Shown here: positions 15,030-24,283 of the stretch, one piece after another
How the letters are laid out: each line of letters begins with the position of its first letter
How positions within the stretch are numbered: the first letter of the stretch is position 1
Source: an uncultured Alphaproteobacteria bacterium
Lineage (GTDB): Bacteria > Pseudomonadota > Alphaproteobacteria > UBA8366 > JADFVY01
DNA: 33,264 nucleotides
Assembly: GCA_947259795.1 (NCBI GenBank)
Contig: CAMYNJ010000010.1
Location: 3,389-36,652 of the forward strand
Direction: 5' to 3'
Position numbers and translations under genes: made by a program
The notes under the pieces: generated by a model
What the model saw: the letters and a program-made list of their open reading frames with translations, nothing else
What the model was told of the DNA's origin: nothing
Database searches by the model: none

Positions 15030-15998
15030 TTACTTGGCCTCCGGCAAACCTGCACATTCCGGCACCGGCGAAGTGACCTTCCCCTCGGCGAAAAAGCGGA
15101 CAAGGTTTTCGACGGTCAGGTCACCCATGGCTTGCCGCGTCTCGACCGTGGCGCTGCCCACATGGGGGGTAAGCACCACATTGTCCATGCCGAGAAGCGG
15201 CCGGGGCACGTCCGGTTCGTTTTCGAACACGTCCAGCCCGGCGCCGCCCAGCCGCCCCTCTTCAAGCGCCTTGACGAGTTCGGCTTCGTCGACGACGGAG
15301 CCGCGTGCGACATTGATCAACGTGCCCTCCGGTCCCAGCGCGTCGATCACCTGCCGGTTGACCAGATGGTGCGTGGCCGCGCCGCCGGGCGTAATGACCA
15401 CGAGATAATCGACGTCCCGGGCCATCGCGGTCAGGTCGCCGTAATAGCGGTAGGGAACGTCTGGCTTTTCGTGGCGGCTGTGATAGGCCACGTCGCAACT
15501 GAATGCCTGCAGTTTCTCGGCAATTTTCTGCCCGATCCGGCCCATGCCTGCGATTCCTACCGGCTTTTCCTCGATGGAACGGGTCAGGGGCGCGTTACCC
15601 TGACTTTTCCATTTGCCCGAGCGCACCCAGTTGTCGTCGCGGACCAGGCAACGGCTGACGGCCAGCATCAGCATGATCGCCGTATTGGCCACGTCGTTGT
15701 TCAGCACATTCGGCGTGTGGGTCACCACGATGCCGCGCTCCGCCGCGCTCGTGGCGTCGATCGCGTCATAGCCGACGCCGAAGCAGGATATCACCTTCAG
15801 GTTCGCCAACCCGGCCATCAGCGCCGGCTTCACCCCGTCATGGCCGTTCGTGGCGATCGCCTCGATGCTGTCTCCCTTCTCCTTCAAGAATGCCGCAAGG
15901 TCGCCGATTTCGGAAAGCTTGTGAATGGCGAAGCGGTCGCCAAGCTGTTCCATCATGCGCGGCGTGGCATTGCCGACGATAAGCAAATTCGGTTTCAT
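15030..15998 (-). CDS. D-2-hydroxyacid dehydrogenase (glyoxylate/hydroxypyruvate reductase-like)
   Basis: 322 residues. The NAD-binding motif GMGRIG is at 151-156, and the catalytic triad is Arg232 (NVARGS), Glu261 (FENEP) and His279 (TPHVGS). It interconverts a 2-keto acid and a D-2-hydroxy acid in the cytoplasm; glyoxylate or hydroxypyruvate is the usual substrate of this subgroup, but that is not settled here. It is the last gene of the long TRAP operon, 20 bases after the DMT permease, with GAGAGGA before its ATG. Confidence 0.88.
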   Translation of the reverse strand: MKPNLLIVGNATPRMMEQLGDRFAIHKLSEIGDLAAFLKEKGDSIEAIATNGHDGVKPALMAGLANLKVISCFGVGYDAIDATSAAERGIVVTHTPNVLNNDVANTAIMLMLAVSRCLVRDDNWVRSGKWKSQGNAPLTRSIEEKPVGIAGMGRIGQKIAEKLQAFSCDVAYHSRHEKPDVPYRYYGDLTAMARDVDYLVVITPGGAATHHLVNRQVIDALGPEGTLINVARGSVVDEAELVKALEEGRLGGAGLDVFENEPDVPRPLLGMDNVVLTPHVGSATVETRQAMGDLTVENLVRFFAEGKVTSPVPECAGLPEAK

Positions 15999-16018
15999 GG
16001 TAATCGTCCTCTCGGAAT

Positions 16019-16981
16019 TCAGTTGGGCGGCCCGACCACGGGCGGCGAAACGACGGCCGCATTGTCTTTAGTCTTCATCTCGCGGCGCTGGATGTTCAGG
16101 TTGCGCTCGCGGAACCAGATGGCCAGCCCCGCCGCCACGATTATCAGCGCCCCGGCGACCGTCCACCGGTCCGGCAGGTGATCGAAGATGAAGAAGCTCC
16201 AGACGGTCAGATAGATGATGAAGGAATAGCTGAGCGGCGTCACCGTACTGGCCGGCGCATAGCCCAGCGCGAGGGTCATCAGCTGATGGCCGAGCCACGC
16301 GAAGACCCCCAGCATGACCATCAAAAACCAGTCCAGCCCGCTTGCGGGAGTCTGCCATTCGGCGAAGGCGAAGGGCGCCAGCACCAGGGTTCCGACCAGG
16401 CCCGCGTAGAACTGCATCGTGTCGGTCGCGACGATGCCCGACAGCTTGCGTGTAATAATGGTGTATATGGCGAAACAGGACGCCGACCCCAGCGACAGGA
16501 ATACGGCCCAGTGAAAGCTCTCGTTGAACGGCCGGATGGCGACGAGAATGCCGCAGAAACCGAGGACGATCGCCGACCAGCGCCAGACGCCGACGCGCTC
16601 CCCCAGCAGCGGCCATGACAGCGCGCATATTATGATCGGCGCGGAAAACAGGATCGTGGAAGTCAGAGTCAGGGGCAGATACCGCACCGCGGTAAAGTTG
16701 AAGACCGTCGAACCCATAATCAGCATACCCCTGACGATCACCAGCAAAAGATGCTTGCTGGCGAACCGGGACGGGTGAATGCCGCCACGCGCGATCAGGA
16801 ACAGCGGTATCACGAAGGCGCCGACATAGCGCATGAAGGACAGCTGCAACGCCGGAAGCCCTGCGATCGCCAGCCATTTTACGCTGGTGTCGACGCAGGA
16901 GAAAATCAGATAGGTGATCAGCATCATCCCGATGCCGAGCATCGGACGGTCTTCTCTCGCCCGGGCCCTCAGCCCGCTCAT
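16019..16981 (-). CDS. DMT-superfamily permease (two EamA domains)
   Basis: 320 residues from MSGLRARAREDRPMLGIGMM, with about ten hydrophobic helices. Two EamA repeats are suggested: the first ends near the SWPLLGERVGVWRW region, and the second includes TVTPLSYSFIIYLTVWSFFIF-DHLPDRW. The short loop-plus-charged-tail pattern is typical. Such proteins export or import small metabolites and amino acids. The ATG at 16981 is preferred because longer in-frame starts overlap the upstream dehydrogenase gene; AGG lies seven bases before it. Its cargo is unknown, perhaps an intermediate of the operon. Confidence 0.85.
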   Translation of the reverse strand: MSGLRARAREDRPMLGIGMMLITYLIFSCVDTSVKWLAIAGLPALQLSFMRYVGAFVIPLFLIARGGIHPSRFASKHLLLVIVRGMLIMGSTVFNFTAVRYLPLTLTSTILFSAPIIICALSWPLLGERVGVWRWSAIVLGFCGILVAIRPFNESFHWAVFLSLGSASCFAIYTIITRKLSGIVATDTMQFYAGLVGTLVLAPFAFAEWQTPASGLDWFLMVMLGVFAWLGHQLMTLALGYAPASTVTPLSYSFIIYLTVWSFFIFDHLPDRWTVAGALIIVAAGLAIWFRERNLNIQRREMKTKDNAAVVSPPVVGPPN

Positions 16982-16997
16982 AAAACGCCTGCCCGAG

Positions 16998-17897
16998 TCA
17001 TTCGTCTCGCCCGCCTCTGAAGCGTTTGGCGTAGAAGTCCACCATCTCGGAGACCATGCGGTCGGTGAATCCGCTTGCGTCCGCCTGTTCCAGCGCCTGC
17101 AGTGTGCATTTTGACATGATCGAATCGGCACCCGCCTCCTCGGCCATTCCATGATAGTAGCCGACGTCCTTCTTCGCGTTCTTTACCGCGAAGGCCAGTA
17201 CGTTGGGGTCGCCGTCGATCGCATAGGCCTTGATGAAATCCATCATGCCGGAATGCAACGGCCCGGCCGACATCACGTCGTACAGCGCCTGCCGTTCGAT
17301 GCCGGCGGTATCCGCCATCGCAAACGCTTCGGCCATCGCATTGGCGGCGGTCATCGCATAGAAGTTGTTGATGAGCTTGATCGTGTGGCCCGAGCCGAGC
17401 TTGCCCAGATGGAACACATTTTCCCCCAGATCCTCGAGAACCGGTTTCACCTTGTTGAAAGCCGTTTCATCGCCTGAGCACATAATGTTGAGTTTGCCTT
17501 CAAGGGCATGGGAGGGTGTGCGGCCAAGCGGCGCGTCGAGATAGGTCGCGCCGGCAGCCTCCACCGCTTCGCCGATCGAACGGGTCGAAGCCGGCAGCGA
17601 TGTGCCGAAATCGATTGCCACGGCACCGTTCTTCAGCCCGGCAATGACCCCGTTATCGCCATACATCCGTGCCTCGACGGAAGCGGAGGTGTCGACGCAC
17701 AGCATGACGATATCGCTTCGTTCCGCCAATTCGCGTGGGGTATTCACTTCAGCCGCGCCGCGCGCAATTGCCTTTTCCACGTTTCCCCGCGCTCGGTGGG
17801 CAATCACCGTCAGCGGATAACCGAGGTCCAGCATGCGTTGGCACATGGCCGAGCCCATCAGGCCCAGGCCGATGAATCCGACAGCCGGTTTCGTCAT
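16998..17897 (-). CDS. 3-hydroxyisobutyrate dehydrogenase-family beta-hydroxyacid dehydrogenase
   Basis: 299 residues. GFIGLGLMG (7-15) is the dinucleotide motif, DAPLGRTPSHALEGKL (121-136) the substrate-binding loop, and Lys174 in GSGHTIKLINN the catalytic lysine. The family oxidises beta-hydroxyacids such as 3-hydroxyisobutyrate, tartronate semialdehyde (reduced) or L-threonate. The loop has LGRT rather than the usual VSGG, so this member is off the main branch and its substrate is open. Its ATG overlaps the stop of the PhyH gene. Confidence 0.88.
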   Translation of the reverse strand: MTKPAVGFIGLGLMGSAMCQRMLDLGYPLTVIAHRARGNVEKAIARGAAEVNTPRELAERSDIVMLCVDTSASVEARMYGDNGVIAGLKNGAVAIDFGTSLPASTRSIGEAVEAAGATYLDAPLGRTPSHALEGKLNIMCSGDETAFNKVKPVLEDLGENVFHLGKLGSGHTIKLINNFYAMTAANAMAEAFAMADTAGIERQALYDVMSAGPLHSGMMDFIKAYAIDGDPNVLAFAVKNAKKDVGYYHGMAEEAGADSIMSKCTLQALEQADASGFTDRMVSEMVDFYAKRFRGGRDE

Positions 17898-18811
17898 TTT
17901 CTTCTCCCTGTATTGGACCAGGATTCGGTCGCAAAAGCGCGCTGCATCAGGCGAGACTGTATTTCGTAGATGGAGCGGTTACTGGCCGGCTGCGGCTGTG
18001 GAATTCGCACCGGTACGTTCTCGAGGCGCGGCTCCAGCGTGGGTCTGCCGCAAAGCATCCGCGAATTGTAGTCCTCAATACCCTCGAATCTGGTCATGCC
18101 CCCCGCAATCGGGAATGCATCGGCCGCCATGATTTCGTAAAACAACAGCCGGCGGTCGAAACTCGACCTGTTCGACGCCGACCCGTGCACGATACGGCCG
18201 TGATGAATGGAAATCGAGCCGGCCGGACCTTTCAATTCCACCGCATCGGCGATATCGAAATCGCAGGCGCCGAGATCCATGGCGCCGGCGAAAACGCCAT
18301 CGACGTGGTGATCGTGAATCGGTCCCCTGTGGCTGCCGGGGAACACCATCAGCGGCCCGTTTTCGCTGCTCATGTCGTCGACGATAACGGCAACCGCCAG
18401 CACGTCGTCATTGGTGTGGGGATAGAACGCGAAATCCTGGTGCCATTCGATCGCCGCGCCGTAACCGGCCGATTTCATGTTGAGCTTGGTCGTGTGGAGC
18501 CTCAGATCGGGCCCGATGAGATCGCGCACCGGCGCAAGAACATGGTCGGAATACATCAGCGACTTCACGACTTCGCTGGTGGTATGCGGCAGTTTGATAC
18601 GGCGGACGCGGGGGTTCTCCGGCGTGTGGCTGTCTTCCAGATCGAGCCGGTCGTTCGATTCCGTCATGCCGCGGGCTTCTTCTTCAAAGCGCGTGATCTC
18701 GGACCGGATGGCGGCGATGATGTCATCCGGTATCCGTTTCTCCAGCACCAGATAACCTTGTGCAGCGTAGGAGGCGACCTGTTCCTCGCTCAATATCTCG
18801 CGCTTTGCCAT
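17894..18811 (-). CDS. PhyH-family Fe(II)/2-oxoglutarate-type dioxygenase
   Basis: 305 residues from MAKREILSEEQV; GGGAGAAAGAAAC precedes this ATG, while an in-frame ATG at 18826 lacks a site. A jelly-roll iron triad is visible: His124-x-Asp126 (EWHQDFAF) and a distal His209 in IVHGSASNRS, followed by Arg residues suited to 2-oxoglutarate binding. PhyH enzymes hydroxylate small molecules such as acyl-CoAs, ectoine, phosphonates or sugar-like compounds. In this operon it probably hydroxylates, or removes a group from, the imported substrate before the two dehydrogenases act. That order is inference. Confidence 0.88.
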   Translation of the reverse strand: MAKREILSEEQVASYAAQGYLVLEKRIPDDIIAAIRSEITRFEEEARGMTESNDRLDLEDSHTPENPRVRRIKLPHTTSEVVKSLMYSDHVLAPVRDLIGPDLRLHTTKLNMKSAGYGAAIEWHQDFAFYPHTNDDVLAVAVIVDDMSSENGPLMVFPGSHRGPIHDHHVDGVFAGAMDLGACDFDIADAVELKGPAGSISIHHGRIVHGSASNRSSFDRRLLFYEIMAADAFPIAGGMTRFEGIEDYNSRMLCGRPTLEPRLENVPVRIPQPQPASNRSIYEIQSRLMQRAFATESWSNTGRRK

Positions 18812-18854
18812 GTTTCTTTCTCCCATCCGGGTCTCCTGCCCCGAAATGCCATGA

Positions 18855-19700
18855 TCAATCCGGCTTCAATGCAGCCAGCTTTGCAAGCGTTTTCACGGCG
18901 TCCGGGCGAATGCCGGTATAGGCCTCGAACGTACCGACCGCCATATGCCGGAACAGATCGAAGCCGCTGATCGTTTTCAGCCCGGCCTCTCCAGCCGCCT
19001 TCAGGAATGCCGTATTGGTAGGCGTATAGACCGCATCGAACGCCCATTGCTGCCCGCCCAGCAGATCGGGCGCGATCGCCGACCCGGGAAATTCCGCCAT
19101 GCCCAGCGCGGTGGCATTCACAAGGCCGTCGGCATCGCCAACCGCTTGCGGCGCATCTTCCAGCGAAATCGCCTCCGCCTTCGGTCCGATTCTCTGCGCA
19201 AGGGCCTGCGCCTTTTCAGGCACGACGTCCCACAGGCAAATTTCCGGGGCTCCCAGTTCGATCAGCGCCGGGCCGATCGCCTGGGCGACTCCACCCGCCC
19301 CCGCCATGGCGACCCGGCCGGGGCTTTCCTCCCCCATGATATGCCGCCAGGCGCCCAGAAATCCGGTGTAATCGGTATTGAGCCCTTTCAGCGGATTATC
19401 GAACACCAGCGTATTGGCGGCGCCCAGGTTGGCCGCCTCGCCCGTCATGCCGTCGCCGGCAAATCGCGCCGCATCGATCTTGAATGGGTGGGTCACGGTA
19501 ACGCCGGTCCATCCTGCTTCAATCAATTCCCTGACTTTCCGATCGAAGTCGAACGCGCCGTTCAGCGCGGTATCGATCAAATCGAATGCCAGTTCGATGC
19601 CTGCCTCGTCGCACATGATCCGCAGCGCGGCCGGAAGCCGGGTCTTCTGGATATGTTCGCCGATCAGGCTCGCCCGTAATGTTTGGCCGGCCGCCATCAT
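18855..19700 (-). CDS. Shikimate/quinate dehydrogenase-like (AroE family) protein
   Basis: 281 residues from MMAAGQTLRASLIG. Lys74 (GVTVTHPFK) and Asp110 (GLNTDYTGF) match the AroE catalytic pair, GAANTL is kept, and GAGGVAQ (134-140) is the nucleotide loop. The N-terminal substrate motif reads IQKTRLP where AroE has I-x-x-S-x-S-P, so it is unlikely to be the biosynthetic enzyme. A catabolic YdiB/quinate-type or other cyclitol substrate is more likely in a TRAP-linked operon. The start is inferred: the frame is open further upstream only by overlapping the mandelate-racemase-type gene. The site before the ATG is poor. Confidence 0.8.
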   Translation of the reverse strand: MMAAGQTLRASLIGEHIQKTRLPAALRIMCDEAGIELAFDLIDTALNGAFDFDRKVRELIEAGWTGVTVTHPFKIDAARFAGDGMTGEAANLGAANTLVFDNPLKGLNTDYTGFLGAWRHIMGEESPGRVAMAGAGGVAQAIGPALIELGAPEICLWDVVPEKAQALAQRIGPKAEAISLEDAPQAVGDADGLVNATALGMAEFPGSAIAPDLLGGQQWAFDAVYTPTNTAFLKAAGEAGLKTISGFDLFRHMAVGTFEAYTGIRPDAVKTLAKLAALKPD

Positions 19701-19776
19701 ATCGCCGCGCCGGCCCGCCAGGGCGGCCTCACGAATAATCCGATTTGATCCGCGGTCAGCATGGCCTCCCGCCCGT

Positions 19777-20871
19777 TCAGGATTCCGCACGCAGCTTGTC
19801 GAGCGCTTTCCAGTCGAAGACGACACCATGACCCGGCCGGTCCGGTGCAATGGCATTGCCATCGATGATTTCCAATGGCTTCTCGATATAGTCCTCCAGG
19901 CCGAACCCATGGGCTTCGAGATAGGATCGGTTCGGCACGGCGGCCAGCAGATGCACCGTAATGTCATGCGCGCCATGGGACGTAACCGGAAGATTGAAGC
20001 TTTCGGCCAGATGCGCGATCTTCATGAACGGCGTCACCCCGCCGCAATTGGTGACATCCGGTTCCGGAAAGCTGATCTTGCCAACCGTTATCGCGTGGCG
20101 AAATTCCCAGACCGTCCGCATGTTCTCGCCGCTGGCGATCGGCAGTCCGCCTTCGGCCGCGACCGTCGCATGACCTTCCAGATCGTCGGGAATGATCGGC
20201 TCCTCCAGCCAGACCGGCTGACAGGGTTCGAATGCGCGCGCGGCACGGATCGCCTCGGCGACACTCCATTTCATGTTGGCGTCCACCATCAGCGGGAACC
20301 CGTCGCCGAAATGGTTGCGCATGGCGGCGAGCTTATCGACATCCTCGGAGAGTTTCTCCCGCCCCACCTTCATTTTCAGCGCACGGAAGCCACGCTTGAC
20401 GTTCCGTTCGGACTGTTCAAGCAGTTGATCCGGCGTCAAATGGAGATCGATGCCCCCCGCATAGCACGGCACCGCCGGATCGAACCCGCCGAGCAGTTTC
20501 CAGAGCGGCATGCCGGCCTTCTTCGCCTTCAGGTCCCACAGCGCCATGTCGAAGGCCGACAGCGCCAGCACGGTGGGCCCGCCGCGCCCGCCATAATGCG
20601 ATGCCCACCAGACCTTGTTCCATAGATGTTCGATTCTGTCCGCATCCTCGCCAACCGCAAGCGGCGGAATCTCACGCGAGGCGATGTCGAAAATGGCGCC
20701 GCCATTGCGCCCGCCGGTAAAGGTGTATCCCGCCCCCGACGCGCCGTCGCCGTCGGAGATCTCGATGGTGATTATCTCGAAGGCGTGATGTTCGCCATGC
20801 ATCGCATCGACCAGAACTTCCTTCAGCGGCAACCTGTAAAAACCGGTTTTCAGATTTTCAATCTTCGCCAT
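19777..20871 (-). CDS. Mandelate racemase/muconate-lactonizing enzyme family protein (enolase superfamily)
   Basis: 364 residues. Catalytic residues of the mandelate-racemase subgroup are all visible: Lys166-x-Lys168 (ALKMKVG), metal ligands Asp197 (VDAN), Glu223 (WLEEP) and Glu249 (SGEN), Asp272 of the His-Asp dyad (PEPDV) and His299 (TSHGAHD). With bases on both faces it can abstract an alpha proton from a carboxylate, for racemisation or dehydration of a hydroxy or sugar acid. It starts 25 bases after dctM, so its substrate is probably what the TRAP system imports. Confidence 0.9.
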   Translation of the reverse strand: MAKIENLKTGFYRLPLKEVLVDAMHGEHHAFEIITIEISDGDGASGAGYTFTGGRNGGAIFDIASREIPPLAVGEDADRIEHLWNKVWWASHYGGRGGPTVLALSAFDMALWDLKAKKAGMPLWKLLGGFDPAVPCYAGGIDLHLTPDQLLEQSERNVKRGFRALKMKVGREKLSEDVDKLAAMRNHFGDGFPLMVDANMKWSVAEAIRAARAFEPCQPVWLEEPIIPDDLEGHATVAAEGGLPIASGENMRTVWEFRHAITVGKISFPEPDVTNCGGVTPFMKIAHLAESFNLPVTSHGAHDITVHLLAAVPNRSYLEAHGFGLEDYIEKPLEIIDGNAIAPDRPGHGVVFDWKALDKLRAES

Positions 20872-20896
20872 TTCGGGACCCCGGCTTCGCCAGCCG

Positions 20897-22495
20897 CTAC
20901 GACCTGAAGAACATGGTCAGTTCCGGGAAGAAGAAGATCAGCATCAGCACGACGATCTGGATGCCGATAAACGGCAGGAAGCCACGGAAAATATCGGGCA
21001 GGGAGATGTGCGGCGGTGCGACCGATTTCAGATAGAACGCGGCCGGCCCGAATGGCGGCGACAGGAAGGACACCTGCATGTTCACGCAGAAGAGGATGCC
21101 GAACCATACCGAAACGAAGCGCGGGTCGCTGGCGAGTGGTCCCAGCAACCCCAGTTCCCCTACCGGGAGCTTCAGGACAATCGGCAGGAACACCGGCATG
21201 ACGAGCAGCACGATACCAACCCAGTCCATGAAGGCGCCCAGGAACAGGAAGATGACCATCATCACCATGAGAATGCCGAGCGTCGGCAGTTCGGAGCCGA
21301 CGATCAGATTGGCCACGTAGGTCGGCCCGCCGGCGATGGTGTATGCGCCGGCAAGCGCCGTTGCGCCGAAGGTGACCCAGATGATGGTGCCGGTCGATCT
21401 GAAGGTGCGCATCAGCGCTTCGCGTACAAGCGTTATCGAGAACTCCCCGCGCAGCCAGATCAGGATAAGAACGGCCACGCTTCCCATACCGGCGGCTTCG
21501 GTGATACCGGTGATCCCGCCATAAATCGAGCCCAAGACAACGAACACGACCAGTAACGGTGCGATCAACCCCTTGCTCATCGCCCAGGCTCTGGTAACGA
21601 TCGCCTTGCCGAAAAGAAACCGTGTACCGGCGAGGCCCACGGCCAGCATGGCGCCGTCGCGCAAAATCTGCACTCCGGAAAAAGGTTTGTAATCGTCCGG
21701 CTTGAGCAGCCCGAGTCCATTCTGTATTTCGACCACCAGCGCGTAAACCAGCGCCCCTCCGCCCCAAATCGCTATCAACCAGCCCACAAACGTCACAAAA
21801 CACTTGGTCTTGTCCGCTGTCGGAATTTCGTCGTCTGAGGGTTCGGGCAGCGGCGCTTGGTCCGGGTTCAGATGCGTGCGAACTATGATATAGAGGATGT
21901 AGCAGCCGGCCAGGATGAAGCCGGGCACGAACGCGGCCTTGAAGAGCGCGTGGATGGAGGTCTCGGTAATGAGGCCGTAAAAAATCAGGACGATCGATGG
22001 CGGGATCATGGTGCCGAGCGATCCGCTGGCGCAGATCGTGCCGACGGCAAGGTTCTGATTGTAGCCCAGCCGCAGCATTTGCGGCAGCGCAATGAGCCCG
22101 AGCAGTACGACCTCGCCGCCGATGATGCCCGACATCGCCGCCATGACGATCGCCATCAGCGCGGTGACGATCGCTATTCCGCCGCGGGTACGCGATAGCC
22201 AGGTGTTAAGACTGGACTACATGTCCCGCGCGATGACGGATCGTTCCAGCAGCGTCGCCATCAGAATGAACAGCGGCACCGAAATCAGGACATATTCGGT
22301 GGTCACGCCATAGATACGCTGCGCCAGAATATTAAGCGGGCCGGTCCCGAAATTCGAAAAGAGAAGATCGGGACCGAACTTCAAAACCAACACAACGACG
22401 GCGAGGAAACCGGAGGCGAACCCCAGCGGCATGCCGATCGCCAGCAGAAGCAGCATGCCGAACAGCAGTATTAGCGAAATCGTGCCGATATCCAT
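20897..22495 (-). pseudogene. dctM: TRAP transporter large permease DctM, interrupted by one in-frame TAG
   Basis: Read through, the frame encodes 532 codons of a TRAP large membrane subunit. The stop at codon 93 (TAG, 22219-22217) separates MDIGTISLILLFGMLLLLAI...VIARDM from SSLNTWLSRTRGGIAIVTAL, and both parts stay in the same frame with no gap. Relatives have an aromatic residue about here; TAC to TAG is one substitution. The second part could restart at ATG 22156, giving 419 residues that lack the first helices. It is longer than standard DctM (about 430), with an extra segment near the PEPSDDEIPTADK loop, as in large-subunit variants. Dead, read through or a sequencing error cannot be told apart here. 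Confidence 0.85.
22217..22219 (-). other. In-frame amber codon inside dctM
   Basis: The minus strand reads GAC ATG TAG TCC AGT. The coding frame continues uninterrupted on both sides for the whole gene. Confidence 0.9.
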
Positions 22496-22510
22496 GAGTG
22501 CGTTCCCGCG

Positions 22511-23095
22511 TCAGATTTCGTTTGGGCCGGCTGGCCTGGGGGGATTGCCGGACAGCACTTCATCGGGCGGCAAGTCCAGATCGTCCGCGGGTGTATGATG
22601 TTCCGGCGGGCGGTTCCAGTCATGGATCAGGTTCGACAGGACCTGCAGCGCAAGGAACAGCAGCGTTACCAGAATGAGCGGTTTGATGGTTGCCGGAAGG
22701 GGCGGATCCCAGGCCGTGCCGAAGCGTTCCCATCGCATGAGTTTCGCCGAGGCTTCACCGTATCCGCCCCACAAGACGGCGGCGACGAACAACCAGATGC
22801 ACAAGGCGGATATGACGTCGAAGACCTTCTGAAGCCATCGGGGCACAATGTCGTAGAGAATGAATATGCGGATGTGGCTGCGCTGCTGCATGGCGTAGAG
22901 CCCGGCAGTCAGGTAAATGCCGCCGGCGACCCAAAGCGACAATTCGTTGACCCACAGGGTGGGTTTGACGAATACGTACCGCATGACGACTTCGTAAAAC
23001 ATGATCGTGACGACGAAGGCCGGCGCCCACATCGCAACGCGGCTGAAACTCCAGGTCAGAAGATCGACCGGCCCCGTGCGCTCGTGTTCAACCAC
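22511..23095 (-). CDS. dctQ: TRAP transporter small permease DctQ
   Basis: 194 residues from the GTG at 23095, which follows GGGAGGAAGCA; a TTG-initiated extension to 23128 has no site. Four hydrophobic helices are seen, with the typical DctQ region VVMRYVFVKPTLWVNELSLW in the first half and an acidic, Pro-rich tail. With DctM it forms the membrane part of a Na+- or H+-driven uptake system fed by DctP. It lies 81 bases after dctP, with a hairpin between, and 15 bases before dctM. Confidence 0.88.
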   Translation of the reverse strand: MVEHERTGPVDLLTWSFSRVAMWAPAFVVTIMFYEVVMRYVFVKPTLWVNELSLWVAGGIYLTAGLYAMQQRSHIRIFILYDIVPRWLQKVFDVISALCIWLFVAAVLWGGYGEASAKLMRWERFGTAWDPPLPATIKPLILVTLLFLALQVLSNLIHDWNRPPEHHTPADDLDLPPDEVLSGNPPRPAGPNEI

Positions 23096-23135
23096 TGCTT
23101 CCTCCCGCGACAAACCCAGGCAGTGCAAAAGAACC

Positions 23136-23159
23136 TGCGGGTCCCGGTGGGGACCCGCA
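23136..23159 (-). terminator. Strong stem-loop between dctP and dctQ
   Basis: TGCGGGTCCC and GGGACCCGCA pair perfectly over ten bases around a GGTG loop; on the transcribed minus strand GGTTCTTTT follows. A stem-loop between dctP and dctQ is known in other TRAP operons, where it allows the binding protein to be made in excess over the membrane subunits. A partial terminator or an mRNA-stabilising structure fits. Confidence 0.6.
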
Positions 23160-23176
23160 AGACATATGCCTTGTTA

Positions 23177-24193
23177 TTATTTGATCAGACCAAGCTGTCT
23201 GAGATAGGCGCGGTGGCTTTTGACCAAGGCATCGGCCTCGGGCGTTTTCGCGGCCCAACCGTCCCAGGCTTTCTGTGCGGCAGTCCGGAATGTTGCCCGG
23301 TCTTCCTTCGACCAATTATAAATTTTCACGCCTTTGGACGGCAGCATCGACACGGCTTCCGCGTTCTTCACCTCGAAGGTCAGCGCGGTCTGCAGGGCCA
23401 GTTTCTGCATGGCGGTATCCATGATCCGGCGGTGATGCTCGGGCATGCCATCCCACTTGGCCTTGTTGCAGGCGAGGTGGTCCGACGGCATGGAGTGGAA
23501 ACCCGGATAGTTGGTGTGTTTTACGATGTCGTACAGTCCGAGTCCGACATTGTTGGCGATGCCCGAAGCATCGGCACCATCGATGATGCCGGTTTCCAAT
23601 GCGGTGAAGATTTCCGTAAAATCCATCACGATCGGCTTGGCGCCGAGATTGGCGAAAATCTCGGTTTCGAGGCCCGGAGGCGAACGGAATTTCCAGTCTT
23701 TCAGGTCGGCAGGACCTGCAATAGGCTTGCTCGACGCAAGGGATTCCTGACCATAGACCCACCAGCCGACAAGCTTCATGCCGTATTTGCCGTACAGGTT
23801 GTCGGCGGCGGCGAAACCATCGCCATGGTACAGCCAGGATAGCTGCTGGTAAGGCGTGTCATAACCGCCCATGATGTCGCCGACGAACTGGAACGCCGGA
23901 TTCTTGCCGGTCTGGTAGGCGCCGCCGGTCATGTCGCAATCGAGGATCCCGGTCGCCGCGGCATCGAAGGTTTCCACCGACTTCACGACGGAAGACGCGT
24001 AGAACATTTCGATCTGGATTTCGCCGTTGGACATCACCTGCACATCGTCCACGAACTGCGTGGCCAACTTGCCGGACACCGTTTCCGGTGCGTAATGCGT
24101 CTGGATGCGAAGCTTGGTTGTCTCGGCAAGCGCGACGCCGGTCGTCAGGCCGGTTATCGTCAATACCGCCAAGGCTGGTTTCAAAATTCCCAT
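23177..24193 (-). CDS. dctP: TRAP transporter substrate-binding protein DctP
   Basis: 338 residues from MGILKPALAV; the ATG at 24193 follows GGAGGAGACTTCA. A Sec signal peptide is cleaved about GVALA-ETT. The DctP signature is present: DLKDWKFRSPPGLETEIF, containing the Arg that grips the substrate carboxylate, then LGAKPIVMDFTEIFTALETG and IIDGADA. It delivers a carboxylate to DctQM from the periplasm. The operon downstream (mandelate-racemase-type, AroE-like, PhyH, two dehydrogenases) suggests a hydroxylated or cyclic acid. It is the first gene of the operon, divergent from the dehydratase gene. Confidence 0.92.
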   Translation of the reverse strand: MGILKPALAVLTITGLTTGVALAETTKLRIQTHYAPETVSGKLATQFVDDVQVMSNGEIQIEMFYASSVVKSVETFDAAATGILDCDMTGGAYQTGKNPAFQFVGDIMGGYDTPYQQLSWLYHGDGFAAADNLYGKYGMKLVGWWVYGQESLASSKPIAGPADLKDWKFRSPPGLETEIFANLGAKPIVMDFTEIFTALETGIIDGADASGIANNVGLGLYDIVKHTNYPGFHSMPSDHLACNKAKWDGMPEHHRRIMDTAMQKLALQTALTFEVKNAEAVSMLPSKGVKIYNWSKEDRATFRTAAQKAWDGWAAKTPEADALVKSHRAYLRQLGLIK

Positions 24194-24283
24194 TGAAGTC
24201 TCCTCCGTTTGAGCCTGCACACACTGGTGGCGTACTCGGCAATTCCCAAGGATTTTCCCTCGGATACAACAACGTTAATCACC

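Noticed and set aside
22217-22219. Pyrrolysine or programmed readthrough at the dctM amber codon
   Set aside because: No supporting element was seen, and pyrrolysine is not expected in a TRAP permease; mutation or sequencing error is simpler.
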